Below are positions 29,483 through 38,369 of a stretch of 64,000 nt of DNA, in pieces; position 1 is the stretch's first letter; each line of letters starts with the position of its first letter. A program made the position numbers and the translations under genes. The notes under the pieces are model-generated. The model made no database searches and was not told where the DNA came from. It saw only the letters and a program-made list of their open reading frames with translations. Source of the stretch: Priestia filamentosa (GTDB lineage Bacteria; Bacillota; Bacilli; Bacillales; Bacillaceae_H); NCBI RefSeq assembly GCF_900177535.1, contig NZ_FXAJ01000006.1, positions 124,001 through 188,000 on the forward strand, in the 5' to 3' direction.

Positions 29483-29675
29483 TTATATAAACTTTGCAGA
29501 ATCTTCTACATAAGAACTTACACTTTCATAGCTTGCCCGAATATAAAGAACTCGTTCACTATAAAGCTGGTTGCTATGAGGAATATTACTTAGCGCCCCG
29601 CCCCATATTCCTACTGAACGAGAGAAGATTAGAGATGGATTTTTGTCCGAATCCCATTTCTATTTTATCTTCCAT
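29483..29675 (-). pseudogene. Short frameshifted gene remnant
   Basis: A good ribosome site (GTGGAGGATGATT) precedes ATG at 29675 and a 29-codon frame (MEDKIEMGFGQKS...) that stops at 29586. The next frame, from about 29640 down to a stop at 29483, reads on as coding-like sequence (VGIWGGALSNIPHSNQ, ending VEDSAKFI). A one-base frameshift in a gene of about 65 codons explains this. Product unknown; an intact 29-residue peptide is the alternative. Confidence 0.3.
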
Positions 29676-29926
29676 AATCATCCTCCACTTTATTCCATAT
29701 ATAATAACCTTAACACTTTTCCCCTTATGAAATAAAGGATTTAGAATTATGTAGAACTTTACAAATGGGATAAGACCACCTATAGCAGCTAATTATCGTA
29801 TTTGAAATTGGCAGCAGACCCTTATTGAGAGGGTTAGACTTGCTGAAAGAGAGCATGCAAACTGAATAATAGTAAGGGTATGTTAGCTATGAATAGACCC
29901 TGTACTTCCTTATCTTGCTAACCAAT
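29676..29926. other. Intergenic region without recognised gene
   Basis: Nothing coding is recognised. The sequence between about 29760 and 29910 is less AT-rich than other spacers and contains several short dyads, but no RNA family could be named. Confidence 0.35.
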
Positions 29927-29962
29927 AAAAAATCCCCTTCTTTATAAAGAAAGGGATTTTTT
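29927..29962. terminator. Terminator of galE
   Basis: AAAAAATCCC...TTCTTTA pairs with TAAAGAA...GGGATTTTTT (29927-29962), directly after the galE stop codon on the minus strand. Confidence 0.85.
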
Positions 29963-29971
29963 GAGTTAAGA

Positions 29972-30988
29972 CTATGAAAGACGATAGCCATCTTTATTTT
30001 GTGACTGCCATTTCCAAGAATCACGACACATATCTTCTAAACCTCGAGTTGCTTTCCAGTTTAACTCTTTATATGCTTTTGTTGGATCTGCAAAGCATGT
30101 TGCGATATCTCCAGGGCGGCGCGGTGAAAATTGATATGGCACTTCTTTACCTGACACCTTCTCAAATGCTTTGACCATTTCAAGGACACTATAACCTGTT
30201 CCTGTACCAACATTATAAGCATGAACACCTTTGTCTTCATTTGCTTTATGAAGAGCTTTTACATGGGCATCCGCAAGATCTACAACATGAATATAATCAC
30301 GTACACCTGTACCATCTTTTGTTGGATAGTCATTACCAAATATACTTAGTTTCTCAAGGCGACCAATCGCAACTTGTGTAACATAAGGCATAAGGTTGTT
30401 TGGAATTCCTTTTGGATCCTCACCAATTTGTCCGCTTTCATGAGCACCAAATGGGTTAAAATAGCGAAGCAGCACAACACTCCACTCAGGATCTGCATTT
30501 GCAATGTCTTCTAAAACTTGTTCAAGCATAAGCTTTGTTTGACCATAAGGGTTTGTTGCTGAAAGTGGGAAATCTTCTGTAATTGGAGACTTTTCAGGTA
30601 CTCCATATACTGTTGCAGAAGAACTAAATACAATGTTTTTTACATTATGCTTCTGCATTGCTTCGCAAAGAATAAAAGTTCCTGTCAAGTTATTGTGATA
30701 ATAGCGAAGTGGAATAGCAACCGATTCTCCAACAGCTTTTAATCCAGCAAAATGAATAACAGCTGTAAAGTTATTTTCTTCAAATACCTTTTCTACGCCC
30801 TCTTTATCTAACAAATCAACATTATAAAACGGAAAATCTTTACCTGTAATCTCTTTCACTCTTGTTAAAGCTTCTTCTGAACTATTTGATAAGTTATCTA
30901 GTACTGCGATATCATGACCACTATTTAATAATTCAACACAAGTATGGCTACCGATATACCCTGCTCCGCCTGTTACTAAAATTGTCAT
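29972..30988 (-). CDS. galE: UDP-glucose 4-epimerase
   Basis: The 338-residue extended short-chain dehydrogenase has [17 protein letters not shown] (NAD-binding), [11 protein letters not shown], the catalytic Ser-Tyr-Lys set in FSSSATVYG and [14 protein letters not shown], and [12 protein letters not shown], which together define bacterial GalE. It interconverts UDP-glucose and UDP-galactose for galactose use and cell-surface polysaccharide. No gal genes are adjacent. A decayed glycosidase gene lies divergent to it, and in some Bacillus genomes galE belongs to exopolysaccharide loci, so the pair may be what is left of one. ATG follows GGAGGGATTCC. Confidence 0.95.
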   Translation of the reverse strand: MTILVTGGAGYIGSHTCVELLNSGHDIAVLDNLSNSSEEALTRVKEITGKDFPFYNVDLLDKEGVEKVFEENNFTAVIHFAGLKAVGESVAIPLRYYHNNLTGTFILCEAMQKHNVKNIVFSSSATVYGVPEKSPITEDFPLSATNPYGQTKLMLEQVLEDIANADPEWSVVLLRYFNPFGAHESGQIGEDPKGIPNNLMPYVTQVAIGRLEKLSIFGNDYPTKDGTGVRDYIHVVDLADAHVKALHKANEDKGVHAYNVGTGTGYSVLEMVKAFEKVSGKEVPYQFSPRRPGDIATCFADPTKAYKELNWKATRGLEDMCRDSWKWQSQNKDGYRLS

Positions 30989-31059
30989 TGGAATCCCTCC
31001 TGATTAATATGTAAAACGATGCCTCTCTTTAATTTGAATTTTACCTTAACATTTTCTTT

Positions 31060-31518
31060 TTGACAAAGAAAATTCTACCTCTTCTCTCCCTTAATCTTGC
31101 TTACTATCTTGTATATTCTAAAAGACACTTTTGGTTACTTTCACATCGATTCAAAAGTAATATTGGGATGGATGGAGTTTTCTTAGATACTGTTGACGAT
31201 ATTGATGATTATTTTTATAATAAACCCGCTCTGCAAACAGAGATTAGCACAGCTTATAAAACACTCTTAACAAACATTAAAGAGCAAGACCCAATTAAAA
31301 TACCATCTCTTCCATATATAAATGCTGTTCTTTAGGAAGGTTTTAATAAAGGTATTGTTCTAACAGATGAATGGTCATCAAACTAGATTGCTTATTTCCT
31401 ATCTCAAAGTATCACTTTACAAACGTTCACTGTAACGAACACAGCTCATTCTTTTAGTTATAGTAATCCTCTCGCCTTTTTAGCTACTCATAATGAAGAC
31501 GATATTTATGACAAATAA
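31060..31518 (+). pseudogene. Decayed glycoside hydrolase (endo-alpha-1,4-polygalactosaminidase-like, GH114 type)
   Basis: One frame runs from about 31060 to the TAA at 31516-31518 but is broken by two in-frame TAGs, at 31333-31335 and shortly after ...DEWSSN. The first part has MDGVFLDTVDDIDDY, which strongly recalls GH114/PelA-hydrolase proteins (GxDGVFLDTVDxxD). The tail has TNTAHSFSYSNPLAFLATHNEDD. An N-terminal signal region is missing. It is therefore a truncated, nonsense-interrupted remnant. Family assignment rests on the short motif only. Confidence 0.6.
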
Positions 31519-31521
31519 ACA

Positions 31522-31550
31522 AAACAGCCGTTACTGACGGCTGTTTTTTA
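31522..31550. terminator. Bidirectional terminator between the pseudogene and nei
   Basis: AAACAGCCGT (31522-31531) pairs with ACGGCTGTTT (31537-31546), followed by TTT. It overlaps the stop codon of the minus-strand nei gene. Confidence 0.85.
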
Positions 31551-32372
31551 ACTTTCTTTTTGACATGTTGGACAATAGTAAAGCCTTCTTGAATCCGCGA
31601 TTATTTTTACAATATCTGTTCCATCTATCCTGCATGCCTCTCCTTCTCTTTCAAACACCCAATGACGATAAGAAGACCTTTCTTCCCCTTGTTTCTTTAA
31701 CTTTTCCACAAGCTGCAAATCATTCGTAATTCCTCTTGTTTCATAGGATTGTATCATCAGTTTTTTAACTGCACATGCTGCTCTCCGAAGTTCTTCATCG
31801 GTACATTCTATCGGGCGCTTATTTGGATATATCCCTGCTACAAAAAGAATTTCACTTCTTAAGTAGTTGCCAACGCCTCCAATAAACCCTTGATCAAGTA
31901 ATAGAGATGACCATCTTCTTCCTTTAAATTCTTTTCGGAGAAAACGCTCTTTCAAATATTGTTCTGTTACATTCTCACTTAATATATCTGGCCCGACTCT
32001 TGAGACAAAAGGATGAATAGGTACTTCTTCATCTCTTAAAACTTCGATATCTGAAGCACTATATAAAAGAGCTGAATACTTTTCATTATGTAGAGCTAAT
32101 CGAAGCTGTCGATTTGTTTTAGGATAGCTATAAGCTGCCCTTATATACCATTTCCCATAAAGCTGATTATGAGAATAAATAGTGTAACCATTATCAAATC
32201 TAATAAGCATTGCTTTACCTTTCGTATCTACTCGTTTCACTCTTGCTCCTTGCAATATCTCTTCATAATGTTTGAGCTGTGGGAAAGCAAACCAAACTTC
32301 TCCTATATTATAAGCTGTGAGTGCTTTTTGAACTTTATCTGCTGCAATTCTTATTTCAGGTCCCTCAGGCAT
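31548..32372 (-). CDS. nei: Endonuclease VIII-like DNA glycosylase (Fpg/Nei family)
   Basis: The 274-residue protein begins MPEGPEI, the Fpg/Nei N-terminus; Pro2 and Glu3 are catalytic. It has the helix-two-turn-helix LDQGFIGGVGNYLRSEILFVAGI and a C-terminal zinc finger with CRIDGTDIVKIIADSRRLYYCPTCQ (Cys pairs about 25 residues apart). The MPEGPEIR start and the IVKIIADSRRLYYC finger resemble Nei rather than Fpg (MutM). It excises oxidised pyrimidines and nicks the abasic site. ATG follows AAGGAGGAGTATAG. Its neighbours give no further hint. Confidence 0.88.
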   Translation of the reverse strand: MPEGPEIRIAADKVQKALTAYNIGEVWFAFPQLKHYEEILQGARVKRVDTKGKAMLIRFDNGYTIYSHNQLYGKWYIRAAYSYPKTNRQLRLALHNEKYSALLYSASDIEVLRDEEVPIHPFVSRVGPDILSENVTEQYLKERFLRKEFKGRRWSSLLLDQGFIGGVGNYLRSEILFVAGIYPNKRPIECTDEELRRAACAVKKLMIQSYETRGITNDLQLVEKLKKQGEERSSYRHWVFEREGEACRIDGTDIVKIIADSRRLYYCPTCQKES

Positions 32373-32441
32373 CTCTATACTCCTCCTTCTCTTATATGAT
32401 CTATTCCCTTATTATCTCTTCATCCAAAACCCATCAAAGCA

Positions 32442-32475
32442 AAAAAGCCCCATTAGGAACAAAATGCGGCTTTTT
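32442..32475. terminator. Terminator of the membrane-protein pair
   Basis: AAAAAGCC (32442-32449) pairs with GGCTTTTT (32468-32475); the stem overlaps the last codon of the minus-strand gene ending at 32474. Confidence 0.7.
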
Positions 32476-32968
32476 ATACTTCACTTGAATGTTCTTTTTG
32501 TTTCAGGTACTGATAGTATAATCCTGTTATAGTTTGGATTAATAAAAAAACAGCAAATGAATATGAAAGCATATAACCGTTTTTAAAATGAATGATATCT
32601 AATTTGTTAAACAGCCAGTTCGCAAAAAGGCCTATAAAACTCCATGCTGTCACATAATAAGCAAATGTTTTCTTTGTAATACTAAACACTTCATAGAAAT
32701 TCATAAATAAGTAACCAAAAGGCGCGAACATAATATAGTAGAAAAAATCAAACAATTCATATGAGTTAGAATCATTTACAGTGTAAAAATCAATGACTCC
32801 TCCCCCAATCGTGAATTCAACTAGAAATCCAGCTGCTGCTCCCCATATAAAACTTAAAATTGTCATATGTTTTGATAACCGTTTCGGGAGGAAGAAGGGA
32901 AGAACATAAATAACAATAAGCATGACGCATATACTGATTTCATTTTTACTCCACTGTCCTATCATCAT
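32474..32968 (-). CDS. CBO0543-type membrane protein
   Basis: The 164-residue hydrophobic protein has about five membrane segments (roughly 10-28, 36-55, 70-95, 103-125, 130-155). The aromatic-rich order, with FFYYIMFAPFGYLF and FKNGYMLSYSFAVFLLI, resembles the small CBO0543 family of sporeformers. Function unknown. Its start overlaps the previous gene stop by four bases (ATGA), so the two are translationally coupled and may form one membrane complex. Confidence 0.65.
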   Translation of the reverse strand: MMIGQWSKNEISICVMLIVIYVLPFFLPKRLSKHMTILSFIWGAAAGFLVEFTIGGGVIDFYTVNDSNSYELFDFFYYIMFAPFGYLFMNFYEVFSITKKTFAYYVTAWSFIGLFANWLFNKLDIIHFKNGYMLSYSFAVFLLIQTITGLYYQYLKQKEHSSEV

Positions 32969-33453
32969 AAAAATTCCCCCTTTTCCTTTCTCATTAGTCT
33001 ACGAAAGCCTTTATGAAGAACAAAAATAATAAGAAGTAATCCAAGAATATATAAAGCTTCATAAAAGAGGTTCCATTGCCTATAGTGATAAATATTCAGC
33101 ATATTAGAGAATTTCCGGAGTAAAAGGGTAAAGATAAGAAGAATAAAGCCTGTAATCATAATTGCTCGAGGTGTTATGTTTCTATAAAAGTAATTGAATG
33201 TTATAACAAAAAGGATCGGAATAATAAGGCTTCGTTCTAAGAGAAAACCTACATAAGATGCTGTCTCTTCTGTAACAACAATAAGCTTGAGTTCCTCATT
33301 TATAATCCATGTTGCATTGATGTTAATAATAAGAACAAGTAAATAAACAAAAGTATTTTCTACAATGCTAAGGCTCTTTCTCATCGTAACGAATAGCGTT
33401 ATAGAGAGAAAAGATAAAAATACAAAAAAAGAAAATCCCATAAGACAAGACAC
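32965..33453 (-). CDS. Small membrane protein, partner of the downstream CBO0543-type gene
   Basis: The 162-residue protein has about five membrane segments and a basic C-terminus (HKGFRRLMRKEKGEFL). It is of the same size and general form as the gene that overlaps its stop codon, though the two sequences are different. ATG at 33453 has an upstream GAAGGAGGTGTC ribosome site, one of the strongest in the window. Not assigned beyond small membrane protein. Confidence 0.6.
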   Translation of the reverse strand: MSCLMGFSFFVFLSFLSITLFVTMRKSLSIVENTFVYLLVLIININATWIINEELKLIVVTEETASYVGFLLERSLIIPILFVITFNYFYRNITPRAIMITGFILLIFTLLLRKFSNMLNIYHYRQWNLFYEALYILGLLLIIFVLHKGFRRLMRKEKGEFL

Positions 33454-33508
33454 CTCCTTCTCGTATTTATTTGTTTTTTCAGGAAAAAATATTCATTATA
33501 CAACAAGA

Positions 33509-33532
33509 AAAACACCTTTTAAAAAGGTGTTT
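33509..33532. terminator. Terminator of the YwqG-family gene
   Basis: AAACACCTTTT and AAAAGGTGTTT form an 11-bp stem with almost no loop, reaching the stop codon of the minus-strand gene at 33532. It also lies just upstream of the membrane-protein pair. Confidence 0.7.
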
Positions 33533-34335
33533 TAATAGCAGTCCCAGTTATACATAACATTTGAGAAATCTCTCTTTTCTAAATCCTCTTTTCTAATAAA
33601 AAAGTTACATACACCGCTATCTCCCCACATAATATCGAGCTCTGTATCTGTATCAATTTGAAGAAGCAAAATGTTGTGTTCTCTATACTTTTGCTCATAT
33701 ACTCTTGGATCTTCTTGTGTAAAGAAAGGATAGCCTCCTATTTTACTTCCTGTTACTTCTGTATTTTCGGCGTATAGTTCCCAAAGCTCTACCCCATCCT
33801 CTATTTCTTCATATAAATCAAAAGATAGCTCTTCTACCCGATAATCACGTTCTGAGACAGGCTCAATATCTGGCGTAAAAGAAAGAAGCGCTTCATACGA
33901 TAAAGGAAAATATGTTGTATCAACATCGTCAAGATATCTAAAATCTGTCACGATATTTTCAATGTTCTCTAACACATGTTCATGATAAAGAATGCGAAAC
34001 TGAGCTTGATCTGTTTCATCTTCAAAGTTTGCTCCAAGCAAATCATCCGTACTATCAATATAAAATTGAAGAATCCCTTTTGTCGGGAATCCTGGCATTT
34101 GTGGTACCTCTTCAAAATTAATTTGAGCAGCTAATGTAAGATATGTACCATCCTTTCCTGTTGGATGTTCTATCTCTTTTGGCAAGTATGGTTTTCCTCT
34201 AAATTTACTTTGCCAAAGAGACGTTATCCCTTTCTTTCCTTCTATTCGAACAACAGGTTTTATTGTATTTTCAATCTCCTTGCGATGAGATTCTAACAAT
34301 TGGGGAAGTTTTATTTTATTATTCATAGAAAACAT
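33532..34335 (-). CDS. YwqG family protein (DUF1963)
   Basis: The 267-residue protein has the YwqG/DUF1963 pattern: LWQSKFRGKPYLPKE near the N-terminus, LAAQINFEEVPQMPGFPTKGILQFYI (the family core) and a C-terminal LLQIDTDTELDIMWGDSGVCNFFIRKEDLEKRDFSNVMYNWDCY. The family is cytosolic with beta-rich fold and no proven function; members sit near toxin/immunity or stress genes in some genomes. ATG at 34335 is preceded by AAAGGATG. Single gene. Confidence 0.88.
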   Translation of the reverse strand: MFSMNNKIKLPQLLESHRKEIENTIKPVVRIEGKKGITSLWQSKFRGKPYLPKEIEHPTGKDGTYLTLAAQINFEEVPQMPGFPTKGILQFYIDSTDDLLGANFEDETDQAQFRILYHEHVLENIENIVTDFRYLDDVDTTYFPLSYEALLSFTPDIEPVSERDYRVEELSFDLYEEIEDGVELWELYAENTEVTGSKIGGYPFFTQEDPRVYEQKYREHNILLLQIDTDTELDIMWGDSGVCNFFIRKEDLEKRDFSNVMYNWDCY

Positions 34336-34665
34336 CCTTTCTATAGGTATAATGGAAAATGTTGATGAAAAATAGAACTTTCCTCTTTTCAGTTAATATA
34401 TTTAGTTATATTAAACAAATCTTTTCTTTTTTTACTTTTTTATAAATATTTTATACTATTTAAGGGAATGACCTAGATTCTACAATACTTAACATTTCTT
34501 AGCTAATAATGTAAATATAATCGTTTTATTGTTTTATTTATAGAGTTAAATTCTTTTATTCTATATGCTGTCCTCTTCCTTACTCATCAATCTGAAGACT
34601 TAATTAATGATATATGATGAGAAAGTATCGAAGCTGAAATATATAAACGTAAGGAGCAATGGAAA
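34336..34665. other. Intergenic region without recognised gene
   Basis: This 330-bp, very AT-rich spacer holds divergent promoters. The last 20 bases carry AAGGAGCAATGG, the ribosome site used for the TTG start at 34666. Confidence 0.45.
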
Positions 34666-36762
34666 TTGAAGCAAGCTGAACGTTTCATCGCAAAGACTAG
34701 CCGGAATCCCAATAAAATAGAAGAGATTAAAACAAATCTCGATGACTGTATTTTATGTAAGATGGATGGGACAGGCCGAATTACGTATGTAAATGAAGAG
34801 TTTTGCTCTATTTCTAATTTCACAAAAGCAGAACTTATTGGCCAAACATACGACATTATCTATTCTGGTTACTATCCTCGTTCATATTATCAAGATATTC
34901 TTGAAACTTTAAAGGAAGGAAGCATTTGGAAGGGTAAAATGAAGAACAAAGCGAAAGACGGATCTTATTACTGGGTTGATACAATTGCCATCCCTTTCTT
35001 TGATGAAAATAATCATTTAACTGAAATTGTTTCACTTGAACATAGCATAACGGATCAAAGCACAATGGAAAAATCATTAGATTATACACTAAACGAACTT
35101 TCTGCTAAAAATGCAGAATTAAAAAGTATGAAGTATGCTCTTGATCAATCTTCTATCGTTGGCATTACAGATGCTAAAGGAACTATCACATATGTTAATG
35201 ATACCTTTTGTAACATATCTAAATACAGTCGTGAAGAGCTTATTGGAAAAAACCATAACATCTTAAATTCCCATTACCACCCTAGAGAATTTTTTGTAGA
35301 CATGTGGAGAACCATTACTAAGAAAAAAGTATGGAAAGGAGAAATAAAGAACAAAGCAAAAGACGGCTCTTATTATTGGGTCGATACGACAATTGTGCCT
35401 TTTCTAAATGGACAAGGAAAGCCATATGAATATGTTTCTATTCGAACAGATATTACCCCGCAGAAAAAAGCCCAAGAAGAAGTCTACCACCTTGCCTACT
35501 ATGATCTTTTAACAGGGATACTAAATCGAAACGGTCTATATAAATCCCTTGAAAAGCTTTTGAAAAATGCAGATGAAGAAGTAGCTTTTTTATTTTTAGA
35601 CTTGGATCGTTTTAAGTCTGTAAACGATACGTTCGGGCACAAAACAGGAGATGAACTGCTTCGGGCTGTTGCTGAACGAATGAGTGAGCTTGTTGAACGT
35701 GATCATATTATTTCTCGCTACGCTGGAGATGAATTTATTATTGTGTTGAGAAAGAGCTCACAAGAAGAAGCTGTTGAAATTGCTCAAAAAATTATTAACA
35801 GTTTTTCTATACCTTTCATACTAAGTGATGAAGAGATTTACACAACTTTTTCAATTGGTATTAGCTTATATCCAAGTGATGGAGCATCTAAAGAAACGGT
35901 CATAAAAAATGCAGACAATGCGATGTACCTCGCTAAAAAGAAGGGAAAAAACAACTATCAATTGTTCACAAACAAGCTAAAAGAACAAAACAAACGCAAA
36001 TCAATTTTGGAAAAGAATTTACGAAAGGCAATCAAATATGAAGAACTTCATCTTAACTACCAACCACAATTTGATTTGGAAACTAAAAAGATTGTGGGAC
36101 TAGAAGCTTTGCTGCGATGGAACCATCCAACATACGGACCTATTTCTCCTGGAGAATTTATTCCCTTAGCAGAAGAAACTAATTTAATTCTCCCTCTTGG
36201 AAAATGGGTACTTGAGCAAGCATGCCAGCAAAATAAAAAATGGCAAGATGAAGGATATGAGCCGGTTCATATTGCCGTAAATGTATCTGTCAAGCAACTG
36301 CAGCAGTTTGACTTCGTCGCTTCTGTGAGTCAAATTCTACAAAAAACAGGACTTAATCCAAAGTACTTGGAGCTTGAAATTACAGAAAGTATTCTTCAAG
36401 ACTTAGCATGTCTCAAACATTCTATTAAAAAGCTCCGAGCTCTAGGTGTTTCAATTGCCATTGATGATTTTGGAACAGGATATTCCTCTTTAAGCGTCTT
36501 ATATCAGCTTCCTATTAACAGCTTAAAAATTGACCAATCTTTTGTCAGAAATTTAAATTCTACAAATCGAACCTCAGCCATTATCAAAACAATCATTGAT
36601 ATGGGTCGCAATCTCAATTTTTATGTTGTTGCAGAAGGAATTGAATATGAAGATCAATCTTTATTTCTCCGTGAAAACCACTGTCATATTGGTCAAGGCT
36701 ACTACTTTAGCCATCCTTTATCATCTCATGAAGTTCAAAAGATGCTTGTTAAAAGGCATTAA
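34666..36762 (+). CDS. PAS-PAS-GGDEF-EAL cyclic-di-GMP signalling protein
   Basis: The 698-residue soluble protein has two PAS/PAC repeats (about 25-130 and 150-270) with nearly identical ends (NKAKDGSYYWVDT in both). A GGDEF domain (about 275-430) and an EAL domain (about 445-695) follow. The GGDEF signature reads AGDEF. The EAL set is complete: GLEALLRW, ELEITES, IAIDDFGTGYSSL, LKIDQSFV and VVAEGIE. A phosphodiesterase, with a GGDEF domain that may bind GTP or have reduced cyclase activity, is the best guess. The paired PAS repeats resemble aerotaxis-type redox or oxygen sensors. It starts at TTG behind AAGGAG. Monocistronic. Confidence 0.9.
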   Translation: MKQAERFIAKTSRNPNKIEEIKTNLDDCILCKMDGTGRITYVNEEFCSISNFTKAELIGQTYDIIYSGYYPRSYYQDILETLKEGSIWKGKMKNKAKDGSYYWVDTIAIPFFDENNHLTEIVSLEHSITDQSTMEKSLDYTLNELSAKNAELKSMKYALDQSSIVGITDAKGTITYVNDTFCNISKYSREELIGKNHNILNSHYHPREFFVDMWRTITKKKVWKGEIKNKAKDGSYYWVDTTIVPFLNGQGKPYEYVSIRTDITPQKKAQEEVYHLAYYDLLTGILNRNGLYKSLEKLLKNADEEVAFLFLDLDRFKSVNDTFGHKTGDELLRAVAERMSELVERDHIISRYAGDEFIIVLRKSSQEEAVEIAQKIINSFSIPFILSDEEIYTTFSIGISLYPSDGASKETVIKNADNAMYLAKKKGKNNYQLFTNKLKEQNKRKSILEKNLRKAIKYEELHLNYQPQFDLETKKIVGLEALLRWNHPTYGPISPGEFIPLAEETNLILPLGKWVLEQACQQNKKWQDEGYEPVHIAVNVSVKQLQQFDFVASVSQILQKTGLNPKYLELEITESILQDLACLKHSIKKLRALGVSIAIDDFGTGYSSLSVLYQLPINSLKIDQSFVRNLNSTNRTSAIIKTIIDMGRNLNFYVVAEGIEYEDQSLFLRENHCHIGQGYYFSHPLSSHEVQKMLVKRH

Positions 36763-36790
36763 AAAAAGAGCTGTCACTACAGCTCTTTTT
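36761..36790. terminator. Bidirectional terminator
   Basis: AAAAAGAGCTGT and ACAGCTCTTTTT form a 12-bp stem at the end of the GGDEF-EAL gene, overlapping the stop codon of the convergent gene at 36790. Confidence 0.85.
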
Positions 36791-37146
36791 TACATTGTAA
36801 GTAAGAAAAACTTGGTTCCTCCTAGAGGGTTTTTATTATGTAGTTGTATTTTATTTGTATAATCGATCCACTTGCAATTCTTTATTTTTTGATCAAGCTT
36901 ATTATTAATTTCGTCTTCAATTTCCTTCATTGTAAGTGTAAATTCATCTAAGCTCATTCCAAATAATTTAGCTCCTTGTTCATAAGGCGCTTCTTCAACG
37001 AGTGAAAATAGAAATTGTTCTTTTGTCTCGCACTTTGCTGCAAGCTGATCTTCCATGCTTTCAATATACTGATACATCATTCTCTTTTGCTGAGGCAAAC
37101 GCGCAATAATTCCTTTTGCAAGAAGTTGCAAACCTTTTTCGTTCAC
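36790..37146 (-). CDS. Conserved hypothetical helical protein
   Basis: It is a 118-residue, mostly helical, charged protein without membrane segments or a known motif (MNEKGLQLLAKGIIARLPQQKRMMYQYIESMEDQL...). I prefer GTG at 37146 because AAGAGGTGAT, an almost perfect ribosome site, lies 8 bases before it. GTG at 37155 and ATG at 37152 overlap that site. Not recognised. Its end meets the convergent GGDEF-EAL gene at a shared terminator. Confidence 0.55.
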   Translation of the reverse strand: MNEKGLQLLAKGIIARLPQQKRMMYQYIESMEDQLAAKCETKEQFLFSLVEEAPYEQGAKLFGMSLDEFTLTMKEIEDEINNKLDQKIKNCKWIDYTNKIQLHNKNPLGGTKFFLLTM

Positions 37147-37258
37147 TATCATCACCTCTTATCTAGAAATGGACATAAATAGTAATCATTACGTTTTATA
37201 GTATACACATTTCTATTCTTAAAAGAAATATATATGCGCATTTCCTCACTATATACAT

Positions 37259-37287
37259 AGAAAAGCTGCTTAGGATGCAGCTTTTCT
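37259..37287 (-). terminator. Terminator of the AraC-type gene
   Basis: AGAAAAGCTGC (37259-37269) pairs with GCAGCTTTTCT (37277-37287), immediately downstream of the minus-strand gene ending at 37292. Confidence 0.8.
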
Positions 37288-37291
37288 ATCT

Positions 37292-38173
37292 TTACAGTTC
37301 AAATGTTAAATTTACTGGCTCTTCAGGAATAGCCTCTTCAATACTTTCAGCTGTCACTGGTACAGTTTTATCAACAACTTCAAAAGCAAGGCTGTCTACC
37401 CATGCTTTCCCTTCTCCAGCAAGCATCATTCCAAAGGCAATCCCAATACTGCTCTCTGGAACATCAAGCACAACTTCATACTGATTCCAGTTTGTTGTTC
37501 CTTTAACAGGACGATTTTCCATATTATCGAAATTTAATATTTCCCCGTTCTCCCCATCCACTCGCATCCAAAGCATTGCACCATTATTGACATTTTCCGT
37601 TTTCAAGAATCCTGAAAAACGTACTCGTTCTTCTCTATATTTGGTTGCTTTAAACGTTTGTCCCATTGTTGCAAACCCAACATTACTACCCTCTTCTCCT
37701 GTAATATAACCTGATGCTTTTCCCTCATGAACTTGCTTATAATCGATTCCCATATCGTAATATTGAAGATGTGTCCCTGCTGGCATCCATCCCTTTGGTA
37801 AATTGTAATCCATACTCTTTTCCTCCCTTTTCATCATTAGTTTCCGAGCATACTTCCGGTACTTTCCGGGGCTCATTCCATACATCTTTTGAAATGCTCG
37901 TGTAAAAGCCTCCTGTGAAGAAAAACAATATTTAAGAGCAATATCTAAGATGCGCCCTTCATCTCTCATTAAATCACTTGCAGCATACGTCATCTTTCGT
38001 TTCTTTATATAGGTGCTAATGCTCATGCCTACAATCCGTTGAAAGATACGATGAAAGTGAAAAGGGGAATATTTTAGCTCTTTTACAATATTATCTGAGA
38101 GGTGCTCGCTCATAATGTTATTTTCAATATATTGAATAATGCTGTGAACCTCTTTTACATATTCCTTATGCAT
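37292..38173 (-). CDS. AraC-family regulator with C-terminal ligand-type domain
   Basis: Of 293 residues, the N-terminal 110 form an AraC double HTH (LKYSPFHFHRIFQRIVGMSISTYIKKRKMTYAA and ALKYCFSSQEAFTRAFQKMYGMSPGKYRKYA). The rest (about 125-293) is a beta-rich domain with FKATKYREERVRFSGFLKTEN and GAMLWMRVDGENGE, which looks like a carbohydrate-binding jelly roll rather than the usual GyrI-like effector domain. HTH-first order is typical of the Rob/MarA branch. The ligand is unknown. It flanks the lanthipeptide locus, but a terminator (38311-38346) lies between it and agrA. Confidence 0.8.
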   Translation of the reverse strand: MHKEYVKEVHSIIQYIENNIMSEHLSDNIVKELKYSPFHFHRIFQRIVGMSISTYIKKRKMTYAASDLMRDEGRILDIALKYCFSSQEAFTRAFQKMYGMSPGKYRKYARKLMMKREEKSMDYNLPKGWMPAGTHLQYYDMGIDYKQVHEGKASGYITGEEGSNVGFATMGQTFKATKYREERVRFSGFLKTENVNNGAMLWMRVDGENGEILNFDNMENRPVKGTTNWNQYEVVLDVPESSIGIAFGMMLAGEGKAWVDSLAFEVVDKTVPVTAESIEEAIPEEPVNLTFEL

Positions 38174-38310
38174 CTCTCCTCCCCCCTTCTATCCATAATT
38201 TAACACAGGTGATTTCAATATTTTTGATATTTTTTGCGGTGTTCCATAAAAATATAGTCTTCAAAACCTTAAAAACTCTTTAGGGGCCGTCCTTCTAAAA
38301 GTGCACATAT

Positions 38311-38346
38311 AAAAAACCCAATCTATAAAGTATAGGTTAGGTTTTA
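38311..38346 (-). terminator. Terminator at the end of the agr/lanthipeptide operon
   Basis: AAAACCCAATCTATA and TATAGGTTAGGTTTT form a long stem with G-U pairs around AAG, downstream of the agrA stop at 38370. It marks the left border of the cluster. Confidence 0.65.
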
Positions 38347-38369
38347 GCTTTACATATTAGATTCTGTAT

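Noticed and set aside
29494..29730. 78-codon plus-strand frame between yitT and galE
   Set aside because: No ribosome site, odd composition (two unrelated halves), and it overlaps a minus-strand frame with a better start and ribosome site.
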